In this document: positions 27,810 to 42,208 of the stretch, one piece after another
Layout: each line of letters begins with the position of its first letter
Position numbering within the stretch: the stretch's first letter is position 1
Assembly: GCF_027531545.1 (NCBI RefSeq)
Contig: NZ_JAPZSC010000010.1
Coordinates: 62,001-126,000 of the forward strand
DNA from: Silanimonas sp.
Lineage (GTDB): Bacteria; Pseudomonadota; Gammaproteobacteria; Xanthomonadales; Xanthomonadaceae
DNA length: 64,000 nt
Direction of reading: 5' to 3'
Program-made: the position numbers and the translations under genes
Notes under the pieces: model-generated
Told to the model about the DNA's origin: nothing
What the model saw: only the letters and a program-made list of their open reading frames with translations
Databases searched by the model: none

Positions 27810-27823
27810 TGAATACGTTTTCA
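27810..27823. promoter_or_regulatory. Operator D: dyad upstream of glgP
   Basis: TGAATACGTTTTCA, six of seven pairs symmetric, centre 27816.5. It lies 34 bases before a TAAGCT (27851-27856) that would place transcription start close to the glgP ATG at 27864. Confidence 0.65.
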
Positions 27824-27863
27824 CGCCCGCCCCAGCGCGGACGCGGGTCTTAAGCTCCCGCGA

Positions 27864-30351
<2,488 letters not shown>

Positions 30352-30359
<8 letters not shown>

Positions 30360-32582
30360 CCCCGGCGCCGTCGCGGCCCTGCTCGCGGCGCGCCACGCCG
30401 ATCCCTTTGCCGTGCTCGGCCTCCACGCCGACGCGGCCGGCGCGCTGTGGCTGCGCGCCCTGCTGCCGGGCGCCGACACGGTCGATGTACTCGACGCCAC
30501 GACCGGCAAGGCCGTCGCGACCCTGGAACCGCGCCGCCTCGACCTGTCGGCCGGCGAGAGTCTCGTCACGCCCCTGTTCGAAGGCGGCATTCCGCGCCGC
30601 AAACAGCGCTTCGACTACCGCCTGCGTGTGCGCTGGGCCAACGGCGACGATGGTGTCTATGCCGATGCCTATGCGTTTGGTCCGCAGATCAGCGAAGACG
30701 AGCTGCGTGCCTTCCACGAAGGCCACCATACGCGGCCGCAGCGCTTCCTCGGCGCGCATGCGCTGAGCATCGAAGGCGTGGCCGGCGTCCGGTTCGCGGT
30801 CTGGGCGCCGAATGCGCGCCGCGTCTCGGTGGTCGGCGACTTCAACGCTTGGGACGGCCGCCGGCATCCGATGCGCCTGCGCCACACGGCAGGCGTGTGG
30901 GAGCTGTTCGTGCCGCACGCCGCGCCCGGCGACCACTACAAGTTCGAGCTCATCGACGCCAACGGCAGCCTGCTGCCGGCCAAGGCCGATCCCTACGCCT
31001 TCGCGAGCGAGCTGCGGCCGGGCAATGCCAGCCGCGTCGCGACGCCACGCGGCGACACGCCGCTGCCGGCCGAGCGCGCCGCACGCAACCATCGCGGCGT
31101 GCCCATCAGCACCTACGAAGTGCACCTCGGCTCCTGGGGGCACCCCGATCTCGCCACCGCGACCGCCGCGCTTCCGGCCTGCGCCGAGCACACCGCGCGC
31201 ACCGGCTTCCCGCATTGGGACGCATTGGCCGCGGTGCTGCCGGGCTACGCGGCGGCGCTCGGATTCACCCACGTCGAACTGCTGCCGATCACCGAGCATC
31301 CCTTCGACGGCAGCTGGGGCTACCAGACCTTGGGGCTTTTCGCGCCGACGGCGCGCTTCGGCGAACCGGAAGGCTTCGGCCGCTTCGTCGCCGCCTGCCA
31401 CGCGGCTGGCCTCGGCGTGATCCTGGATTGGGTGCCGGCACATTTCCCGCGCGACGCGCACGGCCTCGGCCGCTTCGACGGCACCGCGCTCTACGAATAC
31501 GCCGACCCGCGCGAAGGCGAGCACCGCGATTGGGGCACGCTGATCCCGAACTTCGGCCGCAACGAAGTGGTGAGCTTCCTCACCGGCAGCGCGCTGCACT
31601 GGCTCGAGCACTGGGGCGTGGACGGCCTGCGCGTCGATGCGGTGGCCTCGATGCTCTACCGCGATTATTCCCGCGACGCCGGCGAGTGGATCCCGAACGC
31701 GCACGGCGGGCGCGAGAACCTCGAGGCCATCGCGCTGCTGAAGCACATCAACACCACCATCGGCCGCGAATGCCCCGGCGCCATCACGCTGGCCGAAGAG
31801 TCCACGAGCTTCCCCGGGGTATCGGCGCCGGTACACGCCGGGGGGCTCGGCTTCCACTTCAAATGGAACATGGGGTGGATGAACGACACGCTGCGCTACC
31901 TGCAGGAAGAGCCCGTGCATCGGCGCTGGCACCACGACCGGATGAGCTTCGGCCTCGTGTACGCCTTCAGCGAGAACTTCATGCTGCCGCTGTCCCACGA
32001 TGAAGTGGTGCACGGCAAGGGCTCGATCCTCGGGAGGTGCCCGGGCGACGATTGGCAGCGCTTCGCCAACCTGCGCGCCTACTACGGCTTCATGTGGGGG
32101 CACCCGGGGAAGAAGCTGCTGTTCATGGGCCAGGAGTTCGCCCAGGGCACGGAGTGGCGCGACGCCGAACCCCTGCCCTGGCACTTGGTGCAGTACCCGC
32201 ACCACGCCGGCGTGCGCGACCTCGTGCGCGACCTCAACGCGCTGTATCGCGACACCCCGGCCCTGCATGCGCTGGATGGCGAGGCGGCCGGCTTCGAATG
32301 GCTGGTCGGCGACGACCGCGAACAGAGCGTCTACGCCTGGGCTCGCCGCGACGGCGCGGGCAACATCGCCCTCGTCGCCTGCAACTTCACGCCAGTGCCG
32401 CGCGAGGGCTACCGCCTGCCGCTGCCGAAGGGCGCGCCAAAGGCCTGGCGCGAAGCCTTGAACACCGACTCGCGCCACTACGGCGGCAGCGATGTCGGGA
32501 ATGGCGGCGGCGTGCTGAAGGCGAAGGACGGCGCGGTGACGCTGACGCTGCCACCCCTGGCCACCGTGGTGCTGCGCCCGGC

Positions 32583-32586
<4 letters not shown>
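30352..32586 (+). CDS. glgB: 1,4-alpha-glucan branching enzyme
   Basis: Encodes 744 residues, GH13 with two N-terminal beta domains (N1 at about 10-105, CBM48 at about 115-215 with [20 protein letters not shown]). Catalytic sites: GLRVDAV (Asp429 nucleophile), TLAEES (Glu482 acid/base) and [12 protein letters not shown] with the third Asp. It transfers maltooligosaccharide pieces to make alpha-1,6 branches. Start choice: ATG 30352 overlaps the end of glgP by 8 bases and gives the family N-terminus DPFAVLGLH. It is translationally coupled to glgP and glgX. Confidence 0.96.
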
Positions 32587-34750
<2,164 letters not shown>

Positions 34751-34751
<1 letters not shown>

Positions 34752-36271
34752 TGTTCAACCTCGACCAGCGCGCCGCCGGCGTGCTCCTGCATGTCACTTC
34801 CCTGCCCGGCCCGCACGGCATCGGCGACTTCGGTCCGGACGCGTTCCGGTTCGTCGATTGGCTGAAAGACGCCGGCCAGACGATCTGGCAGTGGCTGCCG
34901 GTGAACCCCATCGGCCCGGGCAACTCGCCGTACCAGAGCGTCTCCGCGTTTGCTGGCAGCCCGCTGATGATCGCGCTCGAAGGCCTCGTGGCGAACGGCT
35001 GGCTCAAGGCGCCGACGCTGCCGGAAGGCGGCTTCGAGGCGCACAAGGTCGACTTCGGCAAGGTCGTCGAATGGCGCAACGCGCAGCTGCGCCAGGCCTA
35101 TGCCGGCTATGTTGCGAAGAACGCGCCCGCCGAGCGCGCAGCGAAAGCGGCGTGGGCGAAGCAGGAAGCCTACTGGCTCGACGACTACGTGTTGTTCATG
35201 GCGCTGGAAACCGCGCACGGCGGCATGCCGTGGTGGACCTGGGCACCGGCGTTGCGCGACCGCGACCCGAAGGCACTGGCCGCCGCGCGCATTGAGCACG
35301 CCGCCGAGATCGGCTACTGGACGTGGGTGCAGTGGTGCTTCGACACGCAGGCTGCGGCGCTGAAGGGTTACGCCAACGCGCAAGGCATCGCGGTGATGGG
35401 TGATCTCCCCATCTACATCGCGCACCACAGTGCCGATTGCTGGGCGCGCCCCGATCTCTACCAGCTCGACGCGCAGGGCCAGCCCACGGCCGTGGCCGGC
35501 TGCCCGCCCGACGCGATGGCACCGACCGGCCAGCGTTGGGGCAACCCGTTGTACCGCTGGGACCGGATGGCGAAGGAAGACTTCGCATGGTGGAGTGATC
35601 GCGTTCGCCGCGCACTCGGCCTCGCCGACGTGTTCCGCATCGACCACTTCCGCGGTTTCGCCGGCTACTACGAGATCCCCGCGAGCTGCCCGACGGCCGA
35701 GGAAGGCGAGTGGGTGCCCGGCCCCGGCAAGGCGCTGTTCGATGCCATCGAGAAAGCGCTCGGTCCGCTGCCCATCGTTGCTGAAGACCTCGGCCTGATC
35801 ACGCCCGACGTCATCGAGCTTCGCGACGGCTGCGGCTTCCCCGGCATGACCATCCTGCAATTCGCCTTCGGCGGCGACGCCACCGACCCGTTCCTGCCGC
35901 ACAACAGCGAGCGGGCGCGCGTGGCCTACACCGGCACGCACGACAACGACACGGTGCGCGGCTGGTGGAACAGCGCGACGCCGCGCGAGCGCCAGTTCGC
36001 GGGCAGCTACCTGCCGGCCTCCGAGCACGACATCCACTGGGCAATGGTCCGCGCCTGCGCGAACTCGGTGGCGAGTTTCGCGGTGTTCCCGCTGCAGGAC
36101 GTGCTTGGCCTCGATGCCGCGCACCGCATGAACATCCCCGGCACGATGGGCGACCACAACTGGAGCTGGCGCTTCACCTGGCCGATGGTCGACGAGGAGG
36201 CGAAGCGCGTGCTCGGCCTGATTACCGCCACCAGCGGGCGCGGACCGTGGGGATTGAGCGGGGTGGGTTGA
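34751..36271 (+). CDS. malQ: 4-alpha-glucanotransferase
   Basis: Encodes 506 residues, GH77. Family motifs are RAAGVLLHVTSLPGPHGIGD at the N-terminus, GNSPYQSVSAFAGSP, MGDLPIYIAHHSADCW, the nucleophile in FRIDHFRGF (Asp298), and IVAEDLGLITP with the acid/base Glu. It disproportionates maltooligosaccharides so that glgP and other enzymes can use short ones. It is the last gene of the glgP-glgB-glgX-malQ unit. Between its stop and the convergent membrane-protein gene, CGACCCG (36273-36279) and CGGGTCG (36302-36308) could form a hairpin with a long loop; that is weak. Confidence 0.96.
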
Positions 36272-36311
36272 ACGACCCGAGTGCGACTCTTCGACAAGAC
36301 GCGGGTCGCTC

Positions 36312-36689
36312 TCAAGGCCTCGTCGCGCGCCAATGAAGCGCGGTTGCCAACGCAAGTGCCACCAAAGCTCCCACATCAATCCACACCACCCGCGCGATCA
36401 ATGCGTTGTAGCCACCCACGCTCCACGCAATCAGCAGAAAGCTGCTGATGCTGATGAAGCCGACGACGGCCGCGACCGATCGCCACGCCGGCACGAAGGC
36501 CGCCGCCACCAGCACCCCTCCCACCAGACCAAACAGCACGGCGCGGTGTTGCATCAGGATGAGCAGGTTCGGGTCGGTGATGGGCAGGCCGTACAGGCGC
36601 TGCAGCGAGGCGGCGCCGAGGACGCCGGTCACCGGCAAGAGGTGCACCAGCCCAACGAGCAGCCATAAGGCCGCGGAGAATGCTTTCAT
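36312..36689 (-). CDS. Small four-helix inner-membrane protein
   Basis: Encodes 125 residues with four hydrophobic segments (about 5-27, 48-66, 70-90, 98-118). MQHRAVLFGLVGG is characteristic of a small membrane protein family that is sometimes mislabelled phosphopantetheine adenylyltransferase; nothing here supports that enzyme activity. ATG 36689 follows an AGGAGCT ribosome site. It is divergent from the AraC-type regulator with only 26 bases between starts, so the two promoters must overlap and the regulator may control it. Function unknown. Confidence 0.75.
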   Translation of the reverse strand: MKAFSAALWLLVGLVHLLPVTGVLGAASLQRLYGLPITDPNLLILMQHRAVLFGLVGGVLVAAAFVPAWRSVAAVVGFISISSFLLIAWSVGGYNALIARVVWIDVGALVALALATALHWRATRP

Positions 36690-36715
36690 GGTGAAGAGCT
36701 CCTGAGGGATCGACG

Positions 36716-37549
36716 ATGGCGAATCCTAGGCCGCAGAGAACACCGGCGCTTCCAGAAACGTGCGCTTCACCGCGAGGCCAGTTGGTGGACGGGGGGCACG
36801 CCATCCTCTATATCGGTCCGGCATTTCCGATTGCCGCGCATCGCAACAGTGTGACGGTCCTGGCCTTCGGGCTCGACGATGCCTTCGAAGTGGCCGAGCA
36901 TCTGGACGAGCCGCCAGGCACCGGCCGGCTTGCGCGCAGTGCGGTGATTCCGGCCGGCCAGTGGCATCGCCTGCACTCGCCGGCCTCGACCATGGCCTTT
37001 TTTTACCTCGATGCCGGCGATCAGTCGTGGCAAAGGCTTGCCACCTCGGCCACGCCGGGGCCGAGAGGGTGTGCCATCGGCATTGCGGCTGAAGACATGG
37101 CGCTGCAGCTGCTTCGACACCTGCGTGCACAGCCCCATGTGCAACGCGCCGACTTCATCGCACTAACGTCGTGCTTGGGAATCGAAGCGCCCCGCATGGA
37201 TCGAAGGATCGAAGCCTCGCTGGCCCGTCTGCGTTCAGACCCCAGCCTCGCTCATCGCGTCAGCGATCACGCGGCGCAAGCCGGACTGTCGGCCTCGCAA
37301 TTCCAACGCCTCTTCACCCAGAGTACCGGCCTGCCTTGGCGTCGCTGGCGCCTGTGGCAACGCACGTCTTCGGCGGTGCGCGACATCATTGCAGGCGCCT
37401 CACTCACCGAGGCCGCCCACGCCGCGGGCTTTTCCAGCGGCGCGCATTTCAGCGATACCTTCAAGGCGATGTTCGGCATGCCGCCTTCCAACCTCAGCGC
37501 GATCGACCTCACGTTGACCGCCATCAACGTGCGACCATCCGGCCCATGA
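36716..37549 (+). CDS. AraC-family transcriptional regulator
   Basis: Encodes 277 residues. The N-terminal 150 residues are a cupin-like sensing domain with no clear ligand signature. The C-terminal 100 hold two helix-turn-helix motifs typical of AraC: DHAAQAGLSASQFQRLFTQS, and SLTEAAHAAGFSSGAHFSDT followed by FKAMFGMPPSNL. It probably regulates itself, the divergent membrane protein or the oxidoreductase that overlaps its end by ATGA. The effector is unknown. Confidence 0.9.
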   Translation: MANPRPQRTPALPETCASPRGQLVDGGHAILYIGPAFPIAAHRNSVTVLAFGLDDAFEVAEHLDEPPGTGRLARSAVIPAGQWHRLHSPASTMAFFYLDAGDQSWQRLATSATPGPRGCAIGIAAEDMALQLLRHLRAQPHVQRADFIALTSCLGIEAPRMDRRIEASLARLRSDPSLAHRVSDHAAQAGLSASQFQRLFTQSTGLPWRRWRLWQRTSSAVRDIIAGASLTEAAHAAGFSSGAHFSDTFKAMFGMPPSNLSAIDLTLTAINVRPSGP

Positions 37550-38772
37550 ACAAAGAATTCGACCTCATCGTGTTTGGTGCCACCGGCTTTACCGGCCGCT
37601 TGGTGGCGGAGTATCTCCACGCAACCTATGGCGCCGCAGGGACGGTGCGCTGGGCCATGGCCGGCCGAAGTGCCGCCAAGCTCGCGCAGATTCGCGATGA
37701 GCTTGGCTTGCCGGCAGACCTGCCCTTGCTGGTCGCCGACGCCAGCGACGAAGCCGCGCTTGCGGCGCTCGTCAAACGCACGAAGGTCGTCATCACCACC
37801 GTCGGGCCTTACCAGCAGTACGGCGAGCCGCTGATCCGCGCCTGCGCCCATGCCGGCACCGATTACGTCGATCTGTGCGGTGAGCCTGGCTGGATGGCCA
37901 AGATGATCCCCGAGCTGCAGGCACCCGCAAAAGCCAGCGGAGCGCGCATCGTGTTCTCGTGTGGCTTCGATTCCATCCCCTTCGACCTCGGCGTCCTGCA
38001 CGCCCAGCAGGAGGCGAAAGAGCGCTTCGGCGCGCCGCTGGCCCGCGTTCATGGCCGCGTGAGCGTCATGAAGGGCACGTTCTCGGGCGGCACCGTGGCC
38101 AGCATGTTGGCCACGATGGAAGCCATCGGCCGCGACCGCAGCCTGATCCGCACCTTGGGCGATCCGTTCGCGCTGGTGCCCGGCTTCAAGGGCCCGCGCC
38201 AACCGAACGACAACACCGCGGCCTTCGACGATCTGGCCAATGCATGGACGGCACCGTTTGTAATGGCGCCGATCAACACCAAGAACGTGCATCGCAGCCA
38301 CGCTTTGCTGGGCCATCCCTGGGGCGAGGCGTTCGTGTACAGCGAGCGCATGCTCACTGGCGAAGGCAAGGCGGGCGAGAAACGCGCCAAATCAATGGCG
38401 CGTAACTCCAAGCTGCAAACCATGCTGCTGGCCTTTGCGCCCACGCGCGCCCTGCTGCGGCGCTTCGCACTGCCCAAGCCCGGCGAGGGCCCGAACAAGC
38501 AGCAGCGCGAGAAAGGCCGCTACGAAGCCTTGTTCTTCGGCGAAACCGCCGATGGCCGCAAGCTCACCACGAAGGTCACCGGCGACCGCGACCCGGGTTA
38601 CGGCTCGACTTGCAAGATGATCAGCGAAGCCGCGTTGTGCCTCGTGCAGGACGTCGATCGCGAGACGACGCCGGGCGGCGTATGGACACCGGCCGCCGCG
38701 ATGGGGATGCGCCTCGTCGAACGCCTGCGCCAGCGCGCCGGCCTCACCTTCGCGCCGGCCGAGGGACGCTGA
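37546..38772 (+). CDS. Saccharopine-dehydrogenase-like NAD(P)-binding oxidoreductase
   Basis: Encodes 408 residues. The N-terminal Rossmann motif FGATGFTGRLVAEYL and the later AGRSAAKL, VGPYQQYGEPLIRACAHAG, DYVDLCGE and CGFDSIPFDLG match the saccharopine dehydrogenase / trans-acting enoyl reductase family. Members of this family are often not lysine enzymes; some reduce polyketide or fatty-acyl chains. ATG 37546 overlaps the AraC gene stop (ATGA), so it is translationally coupled to that regulator. A substrate cannot be inferred. Confidence 0.85.
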   Translation: MNKEFDLIVFGATGFTGRLVAEYLHATYGAAGTVRWAMAGRSAAKLAQIRDELGLPADLPLLVADASDEAALAALVKRTKVVITTVGPYQQYGEPLIRACAHAGTDYVDLCGEPGWMAKMIPELQAPAKASGARIVFSCGFDSIPFDLGVLHAQQEAKERFGAPLARVHGRVSVMKGTFSGGTVASMLATMEAIGRDRSLIRTLGDPFALVPGFKGPRQPNDNTAAFDDLANAWTAPFVMAPINTKNVHRSHALLGHPWGEAFVYSERMLTGEGKAGEKRAKSMARNSKLQTMLLAFAPTRALLRRFALPKPGEGPNKQQREKGRYEALFFGETADGRKLTTKVTGDRDPGYGSTCKMISEAALCLVQDVDRETTPGGVWTPAAAMGMRLVERLRQRAGLTFAPAEGR

Positions 38773-38775
38773 GGC

Positions 38776-39351
38776 TCAGGGCGTCGACGATCGCGACGGC
38801 AGCGCCGCCATCACGCGGCGCAGGGCCACCTCGAACGCTTCGGCCTCGCCGTCCCGGCCGACCCGAGGCACGGCCACGCCGCCGGTCCACACCACGCGCT
38901 TCGCTCCCGTGTCGACCACGTCGATCGCGATCGCGCCGGGAAGGCGCGAGCGTTCGCGCGACCCACTGCCGCCGAGCGGAATGCCCACGCCAAGGCCACC
39001 GCCCACGCCGACACCGACACCGAGCCCAAGGCTGAACGTCGGGCCACCCTCGCTGTCACGCGCCGCGGCGATCACGTTGATGCGCAGCGCGGGATTCTCG
39101 GGGTCGAGGCGATAGCCCCGCGACTCCATTTCCCGGCGCAGCACCGCACGGGCGCGCTCGCCGGCCATCGTGCCGTAGCCGTCGCGCTCCATGGCCAAGG
39201 GTTCGAAGAACGCGAACGTCGCATAGGTGCGCACGTCGGCGCCCGGCGCCTGCTCGGCGGTGGCGATGGAGGTCGACGCACAGCCGGGCAGCGCCACGGC
39301 GACGATGGCGGCGAGCAGGGTCGAAGCGAAGATCGAAGGGCGCAGGCGCAT
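38776..39351 (-). CDS. DUF4136 lipoprotein with Gly-rich insertion
   Basis: Encodes 191 residues. Lipobox LPGC puts lipid on Cys24. The DUF4136 core is visible: YATFAFFEPLAMERDGY, RREMESRGYRLDP, ALRINVIAAA and AIDVVDTGAKRVVWTGG. The stretch at about residues 107-129 is almost all Gly, Leu and Val (GLGVGVGVGGG in the middle), not present in the paralogue upstream. It is likely anchored in the outer membrane or periplasm. The neighbouring minus-strand gene is a paralogue; both probably derive from one duplication. Role unknown for the family. Confidence 0.85.
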   Translation of the reverse strand: MRLRPSIFASTLLAAIVAVALPGCASTSIATAEQAPGADVRTYATFAFFEPLAMERDGYGTMAGERARAVLRREMESRGYRLDPENPALRINVIAAARDSEGGPTFSLGLGVGVGVGGGLGVGIPLGGSGSRERSRLPGAIAIDVVDTGAKRVVWTGGVAVPRVGRDGEAEAFEVALRRVMAALPSRSSTP

Positions 39352-39375
39352 GGGGGGCTCCAGTGGAAGGCGTGC

Positions 39376-39987
39376 TCAGGGGGCCGTCGCGGGCGCCGGC
39401 GTGGCGGGCGCGCCGCCCGCGCGATGCGGAAAGGCTTCGAAGATCTTCGCGATCGACAGCACCGCACGCTCGCGGCGCTCGGCGGGAGTGCGCCCCGCGG
39501 CGCTGCCCACGGCCACGCCCTCCCACACCAGCTGCTTCGCCCGCGCGTCGACGAGATCGACGTTGACGGTGCCCTCGGTGTACTGCATCACCTGCGCGCG
39601 CTCGTGCCATACCGGCACCGTGACGAAGGCGCGGGCGCGATAGCTGTAGTAGGTGGCATAGCCCGTCGTCGGCACCGACACGACGTCGGTCTTCTCCTCG
39701 ACGAAGGCGTTGATGTTCACGCGCAGGTCGGGCGCGGCCTCGTCGTAGACGTAGCCGCGCGACTCCATCTGCCGACGCGCCTCGTCCTTCAGGCGCGCGC
39801 TCAGCAGCGTCGTGTAGCCACGGGTTTCGATCGCCAGGGGTTCGTAGAAGGCGAAGCTGCGGTAGCGCGAGAAGTCGGCTTCGGGATCGGCCTCGGTGGT
39901 CACGCGGGGACCAGTGGCACAGGCGGCTAGCCAGAGCGCAGCGAGTGCCAGCGTGGCGGAGCGGAACAGCGTGCGGAAGCGGGACAT
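39376..39987 (-). CDS. DUF4136 lipoprotein
   Basis: Encodes 203 residues. Lipobox LAAC (Cys22) follows a short signal. Core segments YRSFAFYEPLAIETRGYTTL, ARRQMESRGYVYDEAAPDLR, VDLVDARAKQLVWEGVAVG and the SIAKIFEAFP tail mark DUF4136. It has an Ala/Pro-rich C-terminal end. The gene is 24 bases upstream of the second copy on the same strand, so they are likely cotranscribed. Family members are envelope lipoproteins without assigned function. Confidence 0.87.
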   Translation of the reverse strand: MSRFRTLFRSATLALAALWLAACATGPRVTTEADPEADFSRYRSFAFYEPLAIETRGYTTLLSARLKDEARRQMESRGYVYDEAAPDLRVNINAFVEEKTDVVSVPTTGYATYYSYRARAFVTVPVWHERAQVMQYTEGTVNVDLVDARAKQLVWEGVAVGSAAGRTPAERRERAVLSIAKIFEAFPHRAGGAPATPAPATAP

Positions 39988-40090
39988 GACAGGCCTCGGA
40001 GCGGGACGCGATGGCCCGATGCTACGACGCCACCGCCTCGACGGCGCGCGGAGAGGGCTGGTTTCGGCCCACTCGCGTCACGCCGTGGGC

Positions 40091-40118
40091 AAACGTTCAG
40101 CCTTGTCGAAGCTGAACG
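40091..40118 (-). terminator. Hairpin after thiC
   Basis: CGTTCAGC (40094-40101) and GCTGAACG (40111-40118) form a perfect 8-bp stem with a 9-base loop. On the minus strand it is followed by TTT then GCCC, so it is a weak terminator candidate 13 bases after the thiC stop. Confidence 0.45.
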
Positions 40119-40130
40119 CGCCGTGCCGCG

Positions 40131-42167
<2,037 letters not shown>

Positions 42168-42208
42168 CGGCGCGCATTGAAGCATGGCAGCGCCGGCGCG
42201 TCACGCCA

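Noticed and set aside
36312..36689. Phosphopantetheine adenylyltransferase name sometimes attached to such proteins
   Set aside because: The protein is four membrane helices with no nucleotidyltransferase motif.
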